64,000 nucleotides of DNA, from IMG/VR virus record IMGVR_UViG_3300021197_001752, positions 62,001 through 126,000 of that record; one strand, 5' to 3'. The stretch is from a virus. A program made the translations under genes and the position numbers. Positions 7,709 through 17,144 of this stretch are shown piece after piece; the stretch's first letter is position 1; each line of letters starts with the position of its first letter. The notes under the pieces are model-generated. The model was given only the letters and a program-made list of their open reading frames with translations, did no database searches and was not told the DNA's origin.

Positions 7709-9724
7709 CTATCTCCGTTTTGATTTAGTTGTCTTTTTCTTCTTTTTTCTTTTAGAATCTTTACTGCTAGTATATATGCCCAAAGGAGCCCCATATCCAC
7801 CAACAGCATGTGCGCCTGCCATTTCATCGATAACATCATCGATCATTTGCAACTCGTTTACACCAGTAGCTATGGTCCAAGCTTGATCTGCCAGATCATC
7901 ATTCTTACGGATAAAATCTGGTAAGTGTTTTTTGAATTCTTTTTCATTATTAGCTAATACTAACTCCCGCATCTGAGTGCCTGATACGCCGCTTGCATAC
8001 ATCTTTGTCTTAACATATTCGACATTAACACCAGGATTTTTCCGCTCTGCAAATGAAGCTAATCTTTCAGCAGCCGACCCACTTTCTTTTTCACCTTGAC
8101 CAAGCACCAAGGAATCGCCAGGCTTGAATTGTTTTTTATCTTCAATCATATCGTATACATATCTGACTGGGGATGCGGGTGGAACAATTAGACTTATCTT
8201 TTTTACACTTTTATCAGGGTCATTCTTTATATATAATTCCCAGATTCTCTTAGATTGATTTACGGTGATTCCATCACGAGTACCAGGTGAAATAAGAACC
8301 CTAACCTCATCGATGTCTTCCATCTCGGCAAATGATCTAGCACCAAGGTAGTGACCAGCATGGGGAGGTTTGAAGGCTCCTGGGACGAATGCTACTCTTT
8401 TACCGTTAGGATCTGCCTCATTAACAGTTTCGATAGCTTCAGTTATAATACTATCAAATCTTCTAAGGATATTTTCTTTTGCAACATTTGTTTTGATCCT
8501 ACCGTACTTCAGTATCCCTAATACTTGGTTGATAGGAGCAAAGTTACCAGTAAACTTATAGAGCATACCATCCACTACAAATACCATGCCCTCAGCACTA
8601 GTAGTCACACGATCTAAACCACCAATTTTCCGAAGCTGGATTCTAACAGCGTCCATCTCTTCTGCCGAAATGGAACCATCGGTAGCCATAGCTTCAAGAT
8701 CAGTCACAGTTTTAGATAAGGTTGATCGTAATCTATCAACTTCTTTTCGGGGATCTAAGACAAAAACACTCTGAACAGTTTTTAATACTTCCACAGCAAA
8801 TTCATGGATAGCTAGTTCAATAGGCTGGATAGCGTTAGCCATCATTTGTTTGACAATGACTGGTTCGGACATTTGACTAACAGTCTCTTTTTGTTCTGGT
8901 GTCAACCCCTTCTTAATTTTAGTTAGATTAGGGAAGCCTTCCAGACGCAGAATACGAGCAACCATCCCAGCCCTTTTTTCTTCTGGCAATTCTTTAACCT
9001 GATCATCTAAGGTAAGGGTTAACCTTTTTTTAAGGTAGTCCTCAACTGTAGCATTACTTTGTAGGCCTATCGATGCAACAGCATTATTAATAGCGGTCTT
9101 GGTATCTGTGGCGGACTTATCGTCCGATAACGCTTTTAGCTTCAGAGTTGCCTTTCTAGCTATTTCAAATTCTTTGCCCTTTGCAGCATCTTGCATTTTC
9201 TTTAGGTTGTTATCTAATACCTGAAGAGAGCCATCACTATTAGCATCATAATTTTGTGGTGCTTTATTATCATCTAAGATCTTGTGACCATCTGAGTGGA
9301 TCTTTAAAATCTTTTTATCATAAAGGATTACATTGGGATTCTCTGGGGACATAACTTCTATGTTGTACCATTTGGTGGCGTCTTGCCCAAAGATTTTAAC
9401 TCTGTCCTCTGGGCTGATTGCTTTGACCGCAGCATCAAAGGTATTGAAGGCTTCATTGTACGTTTTTTCGATAGCACCACGACCTGCGAACTTGGCAGCT
9501 AAGCCAGCAGCATCCATTCCGCCCTGTTTGAGGTTTCCTTTATTTCTGGCAGCCAAAGAGGCTTGTCGTTCTTCAGACCAGGAAATAAATAAATTTTGAC
9601 CATCTACTTTTTCTTCTGCTTGGAGCTTACCACGGCTTGCAGAATCGATGATATCCATCATCTTATCAAAGGTCATGCTTCTGTCATCATAAAGATGATT
9701 TAAGTGTCCGCCTACACCACCCAT
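7709..9724 (-). CDS. Ligase-like nucleotidyltransferase fused to NMNAT-like adenylyltransferase
   Basis: 671 residues. Near the N-terminus, EEKVDGQNL (Lys39) fits the KxDG motif I of covalent DNA/RNA ligases. ARNKG could be motif Ia, YNIEVMSP motif III, SAEGMVFVVDG motif IV and LYKFTG motif V. After about residue 440 comes a cytidylyltransferase-like domain: FVPGAFKPPHAGHY is the HxGH loop, followed by ISPGTRDGIT and SGTQMREL, the (S/T)xxxR signature of nicotinamide-nucleotide adenylyltransferases. The C-terminus is poly-basic. The protein could join or adenylylate nucleic acid ends and make or use NAD (inference). It overlaps the previous gene at TAATG. Domain calls are motif-based. Confidence 0.75.
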   Translation of the reverse strand: MGGVGGHLNHLYDDRSMTFDKMMDIIDSASRGKLQAEEKVDGQNLFISWSEERQASLAARNKGNLKQGGMDAAGLAAKFAGRGAIEKTYNEAFNTFDAAVKAISPEDRVKIFGQDATKWYNIEVMSPENPNVILYDKKILKIHSDGHKILDDNKAPQNYDANSDGSLQVLDNNLKKMQDAAKGKEFEIARKATLKLKALSDDKSATDTKTAINNAVASIGLQSNATVEDYLKKRLTLTLDDQVKELPEEKRAGMVARILRLEGFPNLTKIKKGLTPEQKETVSQMSEPVIVKQMMANAIQPIELAIHEFAVEVLKTVQSVFVLDPRKEVDRLRSTLSKTVTDLEAMATDGSISAEEMDAVRIQLRKIGGLDRVTTSAEGMVFVVDGMLYKFTGNFAPINQVLGILKYGRIKTNVAKENILRRFDSIITEAIETVNEADPNGKRVAFVPGAFKPPHAGHYLGARSFAEMEDIDEVRVLISPGTRDGITVNQSKRIWELYIKNDPDKSVKKISLIVPPASPVRYVYDMIEDKKQFKPGDSLVLGQGEKESGSAAERLASFAERKNPGVNVEYVKTKMYASGVSGTQMRELVLANNEKEFKKHLPDFIRKNDDLADQAWTIATGVNELQMIDDVIDEMAGAHAVGGYGAPLGIYTSSKDSKRKKKKKTTKSKRR

Positions 9725-9981
9725 TACTTATCTCCCGAATCCTCGTTTAAAACCTGAAGCTGCTCTTCTAAGTGGGTAATTTTCTCTTCAAGCTTACGGA
9801 GGTGTGACTTCATCTTCCTAGTCTGCTCCAATGCTAAAGAGATACGATTCTTATCTTTTTTAGAGGAAACCTTGACAGATCTCAAATTATCCTCAATAGC
9901 TTGCAGCGAATAAGAGTAGCCACTAGCACTAAATTCTTCATTTAGCAAGAAACTTTTAGTTATTTTGTTTAATAGGCTCAT
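9724..9981 (-). CDS. Small coiled-coil protein
   Basis: 85 residues from ATG at 9981 (MSLLNKITKSFLLNEEF), with AGGAAG upstream. The open frame extends to 10149 but only as a shadow of the neighbour. The C-terminal half (SHLRKLEEKITHLEEQ) is a leucine-rich coiled coil. The N-terminus ITKSFLLNEEF is reminiscent of capsid-targeting tags. Overlaps the next gene by TAATG and the previous by 26 bases. Function unknown; a scaffold-associated role is possible. Confidence 0.65.
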   Translation of the reverse strand: MSLLNKITKSFLLNEEFSASGYSYSLQAIEDNLRSVKVSSKKDKNRISLALEQTRKMKSHLRKLEEKITHLEEQLQVLNEDSGDK

Positions 9982-10216
9982 TTTTCTTCCTGCTCCTAGG
10001 TTTGGTATTAGACGTTTTTTTTGGAGTTTTGTTCGTTCTTTTTGGTTTTCTGTTTTCAAGTTCAATCTTAGCGTTTGCAACGGTTTCCTCGTACAAAGCG
10101 CCAGGATTGCCTTCTTCATTCTTAGGAAAAATCTTCTTGCAATAATCAATTACTTCTTGATTGTTATTGATTATTGCCTCTACTAATCTATCCTGCCATT
10201 TTACAAAGCTACCCAT
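9956..10216 (-). CDS. Small basic protein of unknown function
   Basis: 86 residues, ATG at 10216 with AAGGAG eight bases upstream. The N-terminal 50 residues look folded and helical (VKWQDRLVEAIINNNQEVI); the last 30 are Lys/Arg/Asn/Pro-rich and probably disordered, suiting nucleic-acid binding. It starts the run leading to the ligase fusion gene. Confidence 0.65.
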   Translation of the reverse strand: MGSFVKWQDRLVEAIINNNQEVIDYCKKIFPKNEEGNPGALYEETVANAKIELENRKPKRTNKTPKKTSNTKPRSRKKNEPIKQNN

Positions 10217-10226
10217 ATCATTCTCC

Positions 10227-11297
10227 TTATTTTAGCTTACTAACTCTGTCGATATAGAACGACCACAGTGAGTCATCCTCGATAGTGGAAATCATTTTTA
10301 CAATACCTACTTCATTTGGTCCGAGCTTTAGGTCCTCTACCCCTACTATTTTAGGAGCTTGTTTATTTGTTACCACATTGCCATAGCCATAGTATACCAC
10401 CATATCAGCAAAAGGTCTATAGACTTTTCTACTTTTATTAGTAACATAAAGAGTATATTCTTGACCTTCTCTTAAATTAGTTATTTGTAAGTTGATGCCA
10501 GCGTAGGGGTTTTTACTATTTGGCTTGATGTCAACATGAGCGTTGCTATAACCACCCTGAGTGCTCCATAAGATATTAGAAAATTGCTGCTTGTTTCTCA
10601 CAAGCTCAGATGATACTAGCCTGATGAAACCTCTGCCTGAATATGAAATAGTGATTGTCTTACCAGTTGAACTGAGTTCTATATTCTCGCCGCCAGATAT
10701 CTTCTTATATAAAGCAGTGCGTCCATTGACAGCAGAAAATATCCCTTCGCCTATAGATCCTAGATTAGCAGCAGAATCAATTTGGTTCGCTAAAGAGATC
10801 TGTATATTATCTGGGCCTTCCGACACATTGATACCATCTTTTGCTGTAATGGTTTTTAGCTTCCTGCCGTCATCAGTAGATAAGCTAGTTCCCTTACCAT
10901 TAGATTCTAATATCGTAATACAGTCAGATAGAACCACGACAGCATCATCTAATCTTTTATAGTGTAGGTTTCCGCCCATGTCAAATAGGTAACCATTTTT
11001 AAATGTTCTGCCTGCTGGTATTTCACTAACAGGGGATAGAGAGATACAGCCGTCTACGTGCAGTTTTGAATGCCCATCAGCAAAACCCGTATCGTCACAT
11101 ATCGATATAGATTTTGTAGTCATCCTACTGGTTGCAATTACTGTTTCGCCACAAACCGAATCGGCTGCTAAAGAGGTTGCTTTTACATTCTTTAGTTCAG
11201 CGTCGTTGGCTTCTAAATTACCATTGATCTCCGCATCGCCGTCGTGCGGAAAAGGTGGTGGATAGTTAAATACAATTTGATGTTTCTTTTTAGCCAT
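10227..11297 (-). CDS. Tail fibre-like structural protein
   Basis: 356 residues. The first 60 (NYPPPFPHDGDAEINGNLEA then NVKATSLAADSV) repeat the 'gNLEa / VKATsL' beta-strand pattern typical of trimeric phage fibre shafts, like the opening of the protein at 16190-17053. The middle is Ser/Asp/Gly-rich beta sequence and the C-terminus ends SLWSFYIDRVSKLK. No chaperone or enzymatic motif is seen. It is first in its own unit: a CTATTTAATAA motif lies 17 bases upstream of ATG 11297, and no clear ribosome site is visible, so it may be translated from a very short leader. Confidence 0.7.
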   Translation of the reverse strand: MAKKKHQIVFNYPPPFPHDGDAEINGNLEANDAELKNVKATSLAADSVCGETVIATSRMTTKSISICDDTGFADGHSKLHVDGCISLSPVSEIPAGRTFKNGYLFDMGGNLHYKRLDDAVVVLSDCITILESNGKGTSLSTDDGRKLKTITAKDGINVSEGPDNIQISLANQIDSAANLGSIGEGIFSAVNGRTALYKKISGGENIELSSTGKTITISYSGRGFIRLVSSELVRNKQQFSNILWSTQGGYSNAHVDIKPNSKNPYAGINLQITNLREGQEYTLYVTNKSRKVYRPFADMVVYYGYGNVVTNKQAPKIVGVEDLKLGPNEVGIVKMISTIEDDSLWSFYIDRVSKLK

Positions 11298-11304
11298 AGT
11301 CGTT

Positions 11305-11314
11305 ATTAAATAGT
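11305..11314 (-). promoter_or_regulatory. CTATTTA motif, candidate late promoter
   Basis: Minus strand ACTATTTAAT, 8-17 bases before the ATG of the fibre-like gene. One of several sense-strand copies in front of structural-type genes. Confidence 0.35.
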
Positions 11315-11338
11315 CTCCATAAAATATGTTGTATGTTT

Positions 11339-12286
11339 TTATACTTCAGCGGTGGATAATAAAGCGTATTTACAAAATAGATATTTCAGTACGCTCCCAA
11401 TCTGCGTTCCATCATGACAGTTGTTGTAAATAATAATTTCAGCAACTTGCGGGCTTGTTATAAATTGTCCATCTGTAACTGGTATTATAGCGAAATCGTC
11501 ACCTTGATCAGTTTCACTAGAAACTAAGTTAGAAGTAAAAGATCCGATATCATTTGATGTTGCCCTATAGAAAGATACATTGTCGTCAATTTTAATAGCA
11601 TAAGCACAAAACTTATCCTTTATGATATTGTTATATGTTGAGCTAGCTGATACAGCCATACTATGAGAATCTACATCACCAAAGTCATTAACATCAGGTG
11701 AGTCTTCCATATCATCAACAGAATATTTCATAACAATATAAAGTGATTTATGCTTTAGGGATTTCAAAGCATCAGGCGGCGAGTTGCATTCAAAATATGC
11801 TCGCTCATCATCAAATTCTATTGTTGAAAATCCGTTCAGTAAATGCTTATTATAATTTGGACTTGCATCTACATCTGGCGCTTTGATATTTTCACATTGA
11901 CCGCTGCTATCAGCCCACGAAACCGTAATCGGAGATTCGTCTGTTACGTCAAAACTAAGATCCTCAGCAATCAAGTGTAATAGTTTCTCGTTTGGCATTG
12001 GTGCAGGACCACCAGTAAATCTTCTTACCTTATTCTCTCTGACTTCTTCAACACCAGAGGGCACAATACCCCCTTCTTGTACTACATAAGCTGTACTTCT
12101 AGGAGGCTGTTTTAAACTTCCTGCCCCGAAGGCTGTGACACGAGTTGGTATAGGCCCACATACACCTTCATCAAATTCTTCTCTAATATCTTGTATTCTG
12201 GTTATTACTCCGCTGCCATTCATCATCCCGATAGCTCTGGGCAGGCTACCACTAGCTATCAGACTATTGATTAAATCAGTTGACAT
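11339..12286 (-). CDS. Tail-associated protein with probable concanavalin-like domain
   Basis: 315 residues. The N-terminal 90 residues (GSGVITRIQDIREEFDEG) look like an attachment region. The C-terminal 200 residues are beta-rich and finish VAEIIIYNNCHDG then VLKYLFCKYAL, the ending common in LamG/concanavalin-like domains of phage adhesins. That suggests glycan binding at the host surface (inference). Ten bases separate it from the upstream fibre gene at 12297, so the two are probably co-transcribed. Confidence 0.65.
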   Translation of the reverse strand: MSTDLINSLIASGSLPRAIGMMNGSGVITRIQDIREEFDEGVCGPIPTRVTAFGAGSLKQPPRSTAYVVQEGGIVPSGVEEVRENKVRRFTGGPAPMPNEKLLHLIAEDLSFDVTDESPITVSWADSSGQCENIKAPDVDASPNYNKHLLNGFSTIEFDDERAYFECNSPPDALKSLKHKSLYIVMKYSVDDMEDSPDVNDFGDVDSHSMAVSASSTYNNIIKDKFCAYAIKIDDNVSFYRATSNDIGSFTSNLVSSETDQGDDFAIIPVTDGQFITSPQVAEIIIYNNCHDGTQIGSVLKYLFCKYALLSTAEV

Positions 12287-12296
12287 TGCGATCCCC

Positions 12297-13415
12297 CTAT
12301 TTTACCTGGTACCAGGCTTTATGAGAACCTTCGCTAATCCAAACAAAGGTTAAAGCTGATATACCACCTGCATCAGTTAGCTGACTATAGGACCCGCTGA
12401 TTAGTCCTGCTGGTAAAATCATAGTGTTATTTGTTGAACCATTTTGGGCTATGATAGTAAGACGCTGACCAGAATTAGTGGCAACTGGAAAGTTTAAAGC
12501 GTGCACTTCCTGACCACCCATTTCACTGCCGTTGATGGAGTCTGCGTCTAATAATATAATACCTGAAGTTGTAGAAAGAGTACTGCTAGTTCCACTACCA
12601 AGATCTTGTGTTGTTACATCGGTTGCAAAAAAATCTGATTTAGTTGTGCCTATTACTTCCAAGTCTGTAGATGGAGTGCTTGTATGAATGCCGACATAGC
12701 CGTTAGTTCCCTCAATAGTAATCCGAGCTTTGTGTCCGTTGTTTGATGAATCATTGGCAAGCTGAATGGGTCTAAGGTTTGAATTGGCGTGGTTTGGGCA
12801 AAATGCGTCAAGAAAATATGCACCAGCCAAAGAGTCAGTATATGTGGTTCCTGCGGTACCCTCCAGAGCCATGGAGGCAAGGCGATTGCCTCGCCCAGTG
12901 GCATCCGTCAGACTATCTGAATAGTAGTCAATAAAGGGATTATCTGCTTCGCCAGTGGTGTTAGCAGTATCAGCGATTAGTTTAATCCCCACATCTCTCT
13001 TGCTTCTTAATCTAATAATAGCATCAGCCTCATGACCCGTAATAGCATCAAACGGATCTGTGATGTCTAAGACTGTTTGAGGCGAATTATTTCCAATACC
13101 AATTCGGTTAGTGCCGCCATCAATATAGAACATATGAGTATTATGATTACTTTCTACTCGGAAATCTTTGTCTGCTGAACCTTCGTTAAATACAGCAGCG
13201 CCTTCTACCTTTAAAGTTCCAGTCACCTGATGCACATCACTTGAGTTATCACCTATGGTAATACCACCAGGCTCAATGGAAAGATTAGTTGCATCGTTGA
13301 CCACAAAATTAATTTGATCTACTTCAAAATCTATTTTTGTATGATCGTCGATATCACCAGAAAATGTAATATCTCCCATTTCGCTCTTGCCGCTATGACG
13401 TCCACTGTATCCCAT
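12297..13415 (-). CDS. Tail fibre-like protein
   Basis: 372 residues from ATG at 13415 (MGYSGRHSGKSEMGDITFSG). The open frame runs further upstream to 13490, but those codons lie inside the terminator hairpin of the previous gene, so the downstream ATG preceded by GAGGG is chosen. Sequence is beta-rich with VHQVTGTLKVEGAAVFNEGS, a shaft-type repeat, and SGQRLTIIAQNGSTN near the C-terminus, a motif shared with the proteins at 13517 and 16190. Ends AWYQVK. Structural; receptor-binding or shaft role inferred. Confidence 0.7.
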   Translation of the reverse strand: MGYSGRHSGKSEMGDITFSGDIDDHTKIDFEVDQINFVVNDATNLSIEPGGITIGDNSSDVHQVTGTLKVEGAAVFNEGSADKDFRVESNHNTHMFYIDGGTNRIGIGNNSPQTVLDITDPFDAITGHEADAIIRLRSKRDVGIKLIADTANTTGEADNPFIDYYSDSLTDATGRGNRLASMALEGTAGTTYTDSLAGAYFLDAFCPNHANSNLRPIQLANDSSNNGHKARITIEGTNGYVGIHTSTPSTDLEVIGTTKSDFFATDVTTQDLGSGTSSTLSTTSGIILLDADSINGSEMGGQEVHALNFPVATNSGQRLTIIAQNGSTNNTMILPAGLISGSYSQLTDAGGISALTFVWISEGSHKAWYQVK

Positions 13416-13444
13416 ATTATAACCCTCTGCCTTATAAGTAGTTT

Positions 13445-13481
13445 TATATAAAACAAAGGGGACACCGAAGTGTCCCCTTTG
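13445..13481 (-). terminator. Rho-independent terminator after the large fibre gene
   Basis: Minus strand: a 12-bp perfect hairpin (CAAAGGGGACAC / GTGTCCCCTTTG, loop TTCG) followed by TTTTATAT, between the large fibre gene and the next fibre gene. Confidence 0.9.
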
Positions 13482-13516
13482 AGGTAGCAAACTTTATATA
13501 ACCTATCTACAAAATA

Positions 13517-16045
13517 CTAGTAGATGTCGTATCCCGTACCGTTCCACATCAAGTTGACAGCAGCCATTGGTGAGGACATGGTAAGCGCAGCAAGACCGTC
13601 AAAGGTCATGTTGCTAGCACCAGAGCCTGTTAGGACGACAGCGCCGTCCGATAGACTTTGGTACTTGATAGTAAGCATCTTGCCAGCTTCACTTGCAGCG
13701 TGTACAGGCAAGAAGAGTTTAATATCTTCCGAACCTGATGGTGCGACTGCAAGGTAAGATGGGAAGTTAGCTGCACTAACACTACCCGACACAATGTGTA
13801 TTCTTGAACTGGAAACCAGACCGCCGATCAGATCGACGTTTGCTGGGTACTGAAGTGAGCCGCCCGCCAAGAATGACGATGAATGACCCAAGATCAATGA
13901 ACCAGATGTTCGCACGGTGCCACCAAGAACTTGGTGACCTGCTGACATGTTGGATGATACAGAATCACCCGCTGATGTAATACCACCAGCAGCCTGTACA
14001 ACACCTGCTGCACTAACAGTTAAGGCAGCAGTACCGCCCGAACCACCGACTGCAAGAGTGTCCATACCCACGTCACCGAAAGCACCTGAAGCAAACATTG
14101 ACATGCCAGTTCCTTGGACGTTGCGGAAACCAGAAATATCACTATCACTGTTTACAACAACAGCCTTAGATGCTGCAACTGAGCCAGCAGTAATATCATC
14201 AAGCTGCTCAAGGTCAGCTTCGTTGATCACAGCACTACCGATAGTAAAACCAGCAGCAGTGACAACACCTGAAGCACCAAGCGATGTTACACCAGTAACA
14301 GCACCACCAGCATTAACACCAACAGCGACAACTGCACCAGCAGCAGTAACTGTGAAGGCATCGTCAACATTAAGTCCGCCGTCAAAGGTACCAAGACCAC
14401 TAGCAGCAACTGTGGTTGCACCAGCAATGGCACCAGCAGCACTAATGCCACCACCTTGAAGTGCCAAGCTTGTACCACCTAGTGCATCAAATGTACCAGC
14501 AGCACCAGACAATGCACCTTCGACTGTACCATCACCCTGAACAGTAAGATCACCACCAGAGTCAATCTTCATTGCTTCACTACCAGAGAAAGCAAAGATC
14601 AATTCATCTTCAGCAGCATCATTGAAAGCAATTTCTGCAATTGATTTACCAGCGCCTGGACTTCCGAAGAAGATACCGCCGCCGTCTAGCTGCGAAGCAC
14701 CTGCTGAACCACTACCAATGATGATGCGAACATCTTCAACAGCCAATTCTGTTGCATTGGTGGTGACACGGTTGAAGGCACCTTGGATATCCACGTCACC
14801 CTTAATGGTGAGCTTGCCATCAGCCAATGTCAACAAATCAGCATCATCTGCATGACCGATTTGTACAGCGGTGATGTTACGGAAACCACCCGCATCCTTG
14901 TTAGCATCTACAACGACAGCCTTGTTAGCTGCAACTGTACCATTAGTGATACCGTCAAGCTTCTCAAGGTCAGCTTCGTTGAGATCAGCACTACCAATGA
15001 TAATGCTTGTACCAGCAGTAACGCTACCATCAAAAGCAGCATTGCCTAAGAACGTAGCATTGCCAGAACCTGAGACGGTTCTGCCGCTAATATCACGGGC
15101 ACCTGCGATATCGAGCGAGGCATCTAGGACCATTGCTTTACCAGCAGCGGCTGTACCATCAGTGATACCATCCAACTTCTCAAGGTCAGCTTCGCTCATG
15201 ACAGCACTACCAACGGTAAGACCGCCAGCAGTGAGAACACCTGCAACATTTGCAGTAGACTCAATGTCTAGAGTAAGACCAGAGACGGCCGCCGAAGCAG
15301 ATAGACCTGTTGCAACAACGTGAGTTGCACCAATCGTACCAGTGACGTTAACATTAGCATTGTGAGTAGCAACACCATGAGCGGTATTAGCAGCATGACT
15401 AATCAAGTTGCCTTTAACCTCTAGATCATCACCAACAAAAAGATCGGTGATTGAACCTGATGGTGAGCTAACGCTGACCGAACCAGTAACAGCAACAGCA
15501 GTTAAGCTGTTGAAGCTAGTAGCATCTTTAGTAGCATTTACAACGACCGCCTTAGAGGCTGCAACTGTACCAGCAGTAATACCATCAAGCTGCTCAAGGT
15601 CAGCTTCGCTCATGACAGCACTACCGATAGTAAAGCTGGTAGCAGCCGCAATTGTACCATTAACCGTTAGAGCACCATCTGCTAATTCTAACAAGTCGTT
15701 ATCGGCATTGACACCAATCTTGACCGCTTGGATCATTGATGCACCGAATGCACCAGTAACAGCAGTAACACCTGACATGTAAGTGCCAAGCTGTGCTAGA
15801 GATAGAACTTTATTGCTATCACTATCACTGTCATCCATAAGGATGAGTTCATCAGTGTGCGCTAGAGCACCGTCAGCACCGCCGCCTAGATTGTAGTTTG
15901 TACCAGCAGCTAGGTTTAGATCTGCAACATCGATTGACTTGTCGGCGAATTCAATACCACCTGAAAGTTGTAACTTATCATTAGCACCATCAAGAGCGAT
16001 AGTACCGTTGAGTCTCGCAAGACCCGATTGAAATTTATAAGCCAT
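13517..16045 (-). CDS. Large repeat-containing tail fibre protein
   Basis: 842 residues, Ala/Gly/Ser/Val-rich, no membrane segment. Four copies of a roughly 43-residue unit, GSAVMSEADLEQLDGIT followed by AASKAVVV, start near residues 139, 277, 348 and 601. A second repeat, NDLLELADGALTVNG, occurs near 113-130 and 399-416. Such units build elongated trimeric fibres. The C-terminus has EAGKMLTIKYQSLSDGAVVL, related to the ends of the neighbouring fibre proteins, and closes NLMWNGTGYDIY. ATG at 16045 with AGGAGG eight bases upstream; a strong terminator follows. Probably a long tail fibre or baseplate spike; host-range determinant inferred. Confidence 0.8.
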   Translation of the reverse strand: MAYKFQSGLARLNGTIALDGANDKLQLSGGIEFADKSIDVADLNLAAGTNYNLGGGADGALAHTDELILMDDSDSDSNKVLSLAQLGTYMSGVTAVTGAFGASMIQAVKIGVNADNDLLELADGALTVNGTIAAATSFTIGSAVMSEADLEQLDGITAGTVAASKAVVVNATKDATSFNSLTAVAVTGSVSVSSPSGSITDLFVGDDLEVKGNLISHAANTAHGVATHNANVNVTGTIGATHVVATGLSASAAVSGLTLDIESTANVAGVLTAGGLTVGSAVMSEADLEKLDGITDGTAAAGKAMVLDASLDIAGARDISGRTVSGSGNATFLGNAAFDGSVTAGTSIIIGSADLNEADLEKLDGITNGTVAANKAVVVDANKDAGGFRNITAVQIGHADDADLLTLADGKLTIKGDVDIQGAFNRVTTNATELAVEDVRIIIGSGSAGASQLDGGGIFFGSPGAGKSIAEIAFNDAAEDELIFAFSGSEAMKIDSGGDLTVQGDGTVEGALSGAAGTFDALGGTSLALQGGGISAAGAIAGATTVAASGLGTFDGGLNVDDAFTVTAAGAVVAVGVNAGGAVTGVTSLGASGVVTAAGFTIGSAVINEADLEQLDDITAGSVAASKAVVVNSDSDISGFRNVQGTGMSMFASGAFGDVGMDTLAVGGSGGTAALTVSAAGVVQAAGGITSAGDSVSSNMSAGHQVLGGTVRTSGSLILGHSSSFLAGGSLQYPANVDLIGGLVSSSRIHIVSGSVSAANFPSYLAVAPSGSEDIKLFLPVHAASEAGKMLTIKYQSLSDGAVVLTGSGASNMTFDGLAALTMSSPMAAVNLMWNGTGYDIY
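14117..15631 (-). repeat. Four in-frame 130-nt coding repeats in fibre gene
   Basis: Units at about 15500-15631, 15086-15217, 14873-15004 and 14117-14245 encode the SEADLEQLDGIT module. DNA identity between units is high in the core (for example the shared string ctcaaggtcagcttcg on the plus strand), which invites recombination between units. Confidence 0.8.
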
Positions 16046-16189
16046 ATTTATTTTCCTCCTAAATATGAGAAAAACTTATTATCTAAATAACATTTTATAA
16101 ACTAATTTATTAGCGTTGTTTGGGTACGCCAATCAGTTCATGGAACCATGATAACCTATAATGTGTTGTATTTTCGGAACCTATTTTGG

Positions 16190-17053
16190 TTAGTAAACGA
16201 AATAACCATTGCTACCATTTGTATATAGGCTGATCGCAGCAAAAGGGGAGCGTAAAAGAATAAAACCTGCACCATCAATTGTTTGTACGCCTGAGGCGGA
16301 AATAGCGATATTATGCGTGTGTGAGTTCCCAAGCTCATCCTTTAACACGAGAGTTTGACCCTCAGTTAAGCTGGATGCGTCTGGGAGTCTAATATCTAAA
16401 TCATCAGTAGCTCTGATAGCAAGATAATAATCTGTTTGAGAAGCAGTAACAGTAGAAGTAACTGCCCTTCTATTCAAAACCAATCCAGCGTTGACAACTA
16501 GCTTGTTACCATCAAAAGTTAGATTAGCTTCACCATTGATTGATCCATCACCACCAGCAGTGGTGAGTCTGTTATTGGAATCATTACTTATCGTTACAGA
16601 ACCGCCACCTGTTGTTAGAACCATTTTATTATTTGCATCTAATGCTAAGAAGCTTCCAGGTCCAGCGACTGACCCTGTTGTTACATCGTCGGATACTAAA
16701 ATGTTACCTGATACATTTAGAGCGCCTGTAAGTTCTAAATCAGTACCATCAAAGGTTAGGTTTGCTTCGCCATTGAAAGAATCTGAATCAACTGAAGTGA
16801 TAAGCCTATTGTCAGAAGCATTGGCAACATTTGGCCCTGAGCTTGACATGTTTACTAGAGTACTATCTGAGAACTTTGCAAACATCTGATTGCCAGACAT
16901 AAACATCTTTACAGTACCCGCAGCAGGTGCACCAGGCACACTAGTAACCTCAGAGAGATTCAGTACTCCGCTTACTTCTAAGTTACCTGTTACGGCAGCA
17001 TCACCGTTGAAGGGAAATAAGTCTACATTTCCGATAACTAATTTAGCAGTCAT
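16190..17053 (-). CDS. Tail fibre-like protein
   Basis: 287 residues. It opens VIGNVDLFPFNGDAAVTGNL and has two related internal segments, DSDSFNGEANLTFDGTDLEL and DGSINGEANLTFDGNKLVV, a tandem beta repeat. Near the C-terminus EGQTLVLKDELGN leads to a closing beta domain ending NGYFVY. First structural gene downstream of the tRNA island; ATG at 17053. A CTATTTATTTT motif lies about 40 bases upstream. Confidence 0.7.
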   Translation of the reverse strand: MTAKLVIGNVDLFPFNGDAAVTGNLEVSGVLNLSEVTSVPGAPAAGTVKMFMSGNQMFAKFSDSTLVNMSSSGPNVANASDNRLITSVDSDSFNGEANLTFDGTDLELTGALNVSGNILVSDDVTTGSVAGPGSFLALDANNKMVLTTGGGSVTISNDSNNRLTTAGGDGSINGEANLTFDGNKLVVNAGLVLNRRAVTSTVTASQTDYYLAIRATDDLDIRLPDASSLTEGQTLVLKDELGNSHTHNIAISASGVQTIDGAGFILLRSPFAAISLYTNGSNGYFVY

Positions 17054-17087
17054 ATAAAGAGATCCTGTATTATTATATTAGGCATAC

Positions 17088-17100
17088 AAAATAAATAGAT
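17088..17100 (-). promoter_or_regulatory. CTATTTA motif, candidate late promoter
   Basis: Minus strand CAATCTATTTATTTT upstream of the fibre-like gene at 16190-17053. Confidence 0.35.
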
Positions 17101-17110
17101 TGTATATAAA

Positions 17111-17136
17111 ACAAAAAAGCCCCCTTTCGGGAGCTT
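17111..17136 (-). terminator. Rho-independent terminator of tRNA/TilS operon
   Basis: Minus strand AGCTCCC-GAAA-GGGGGCT hairpin (one G-U pair) followed by TTTTTTGTTTT, nine bases after the last tRNA. Confidence 0.9.
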
Positions 17137-17144
17137 ATTGTGTT

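Noticed and set aside
13416-13490. N-terminal extension of the 12297-13415 fibre gene
   Set aside because: Those codons are the terminator hairpin of the previous gene; the ATG at 13415 has its own ribosome site.
13947-15782. Several Pro/Ala/Thr-rich plus-strand frames opposite the large fibre gene
   Set aside because: Composition follows from the antisense of Ala/Gly/Val-rich repeats; no start signals.
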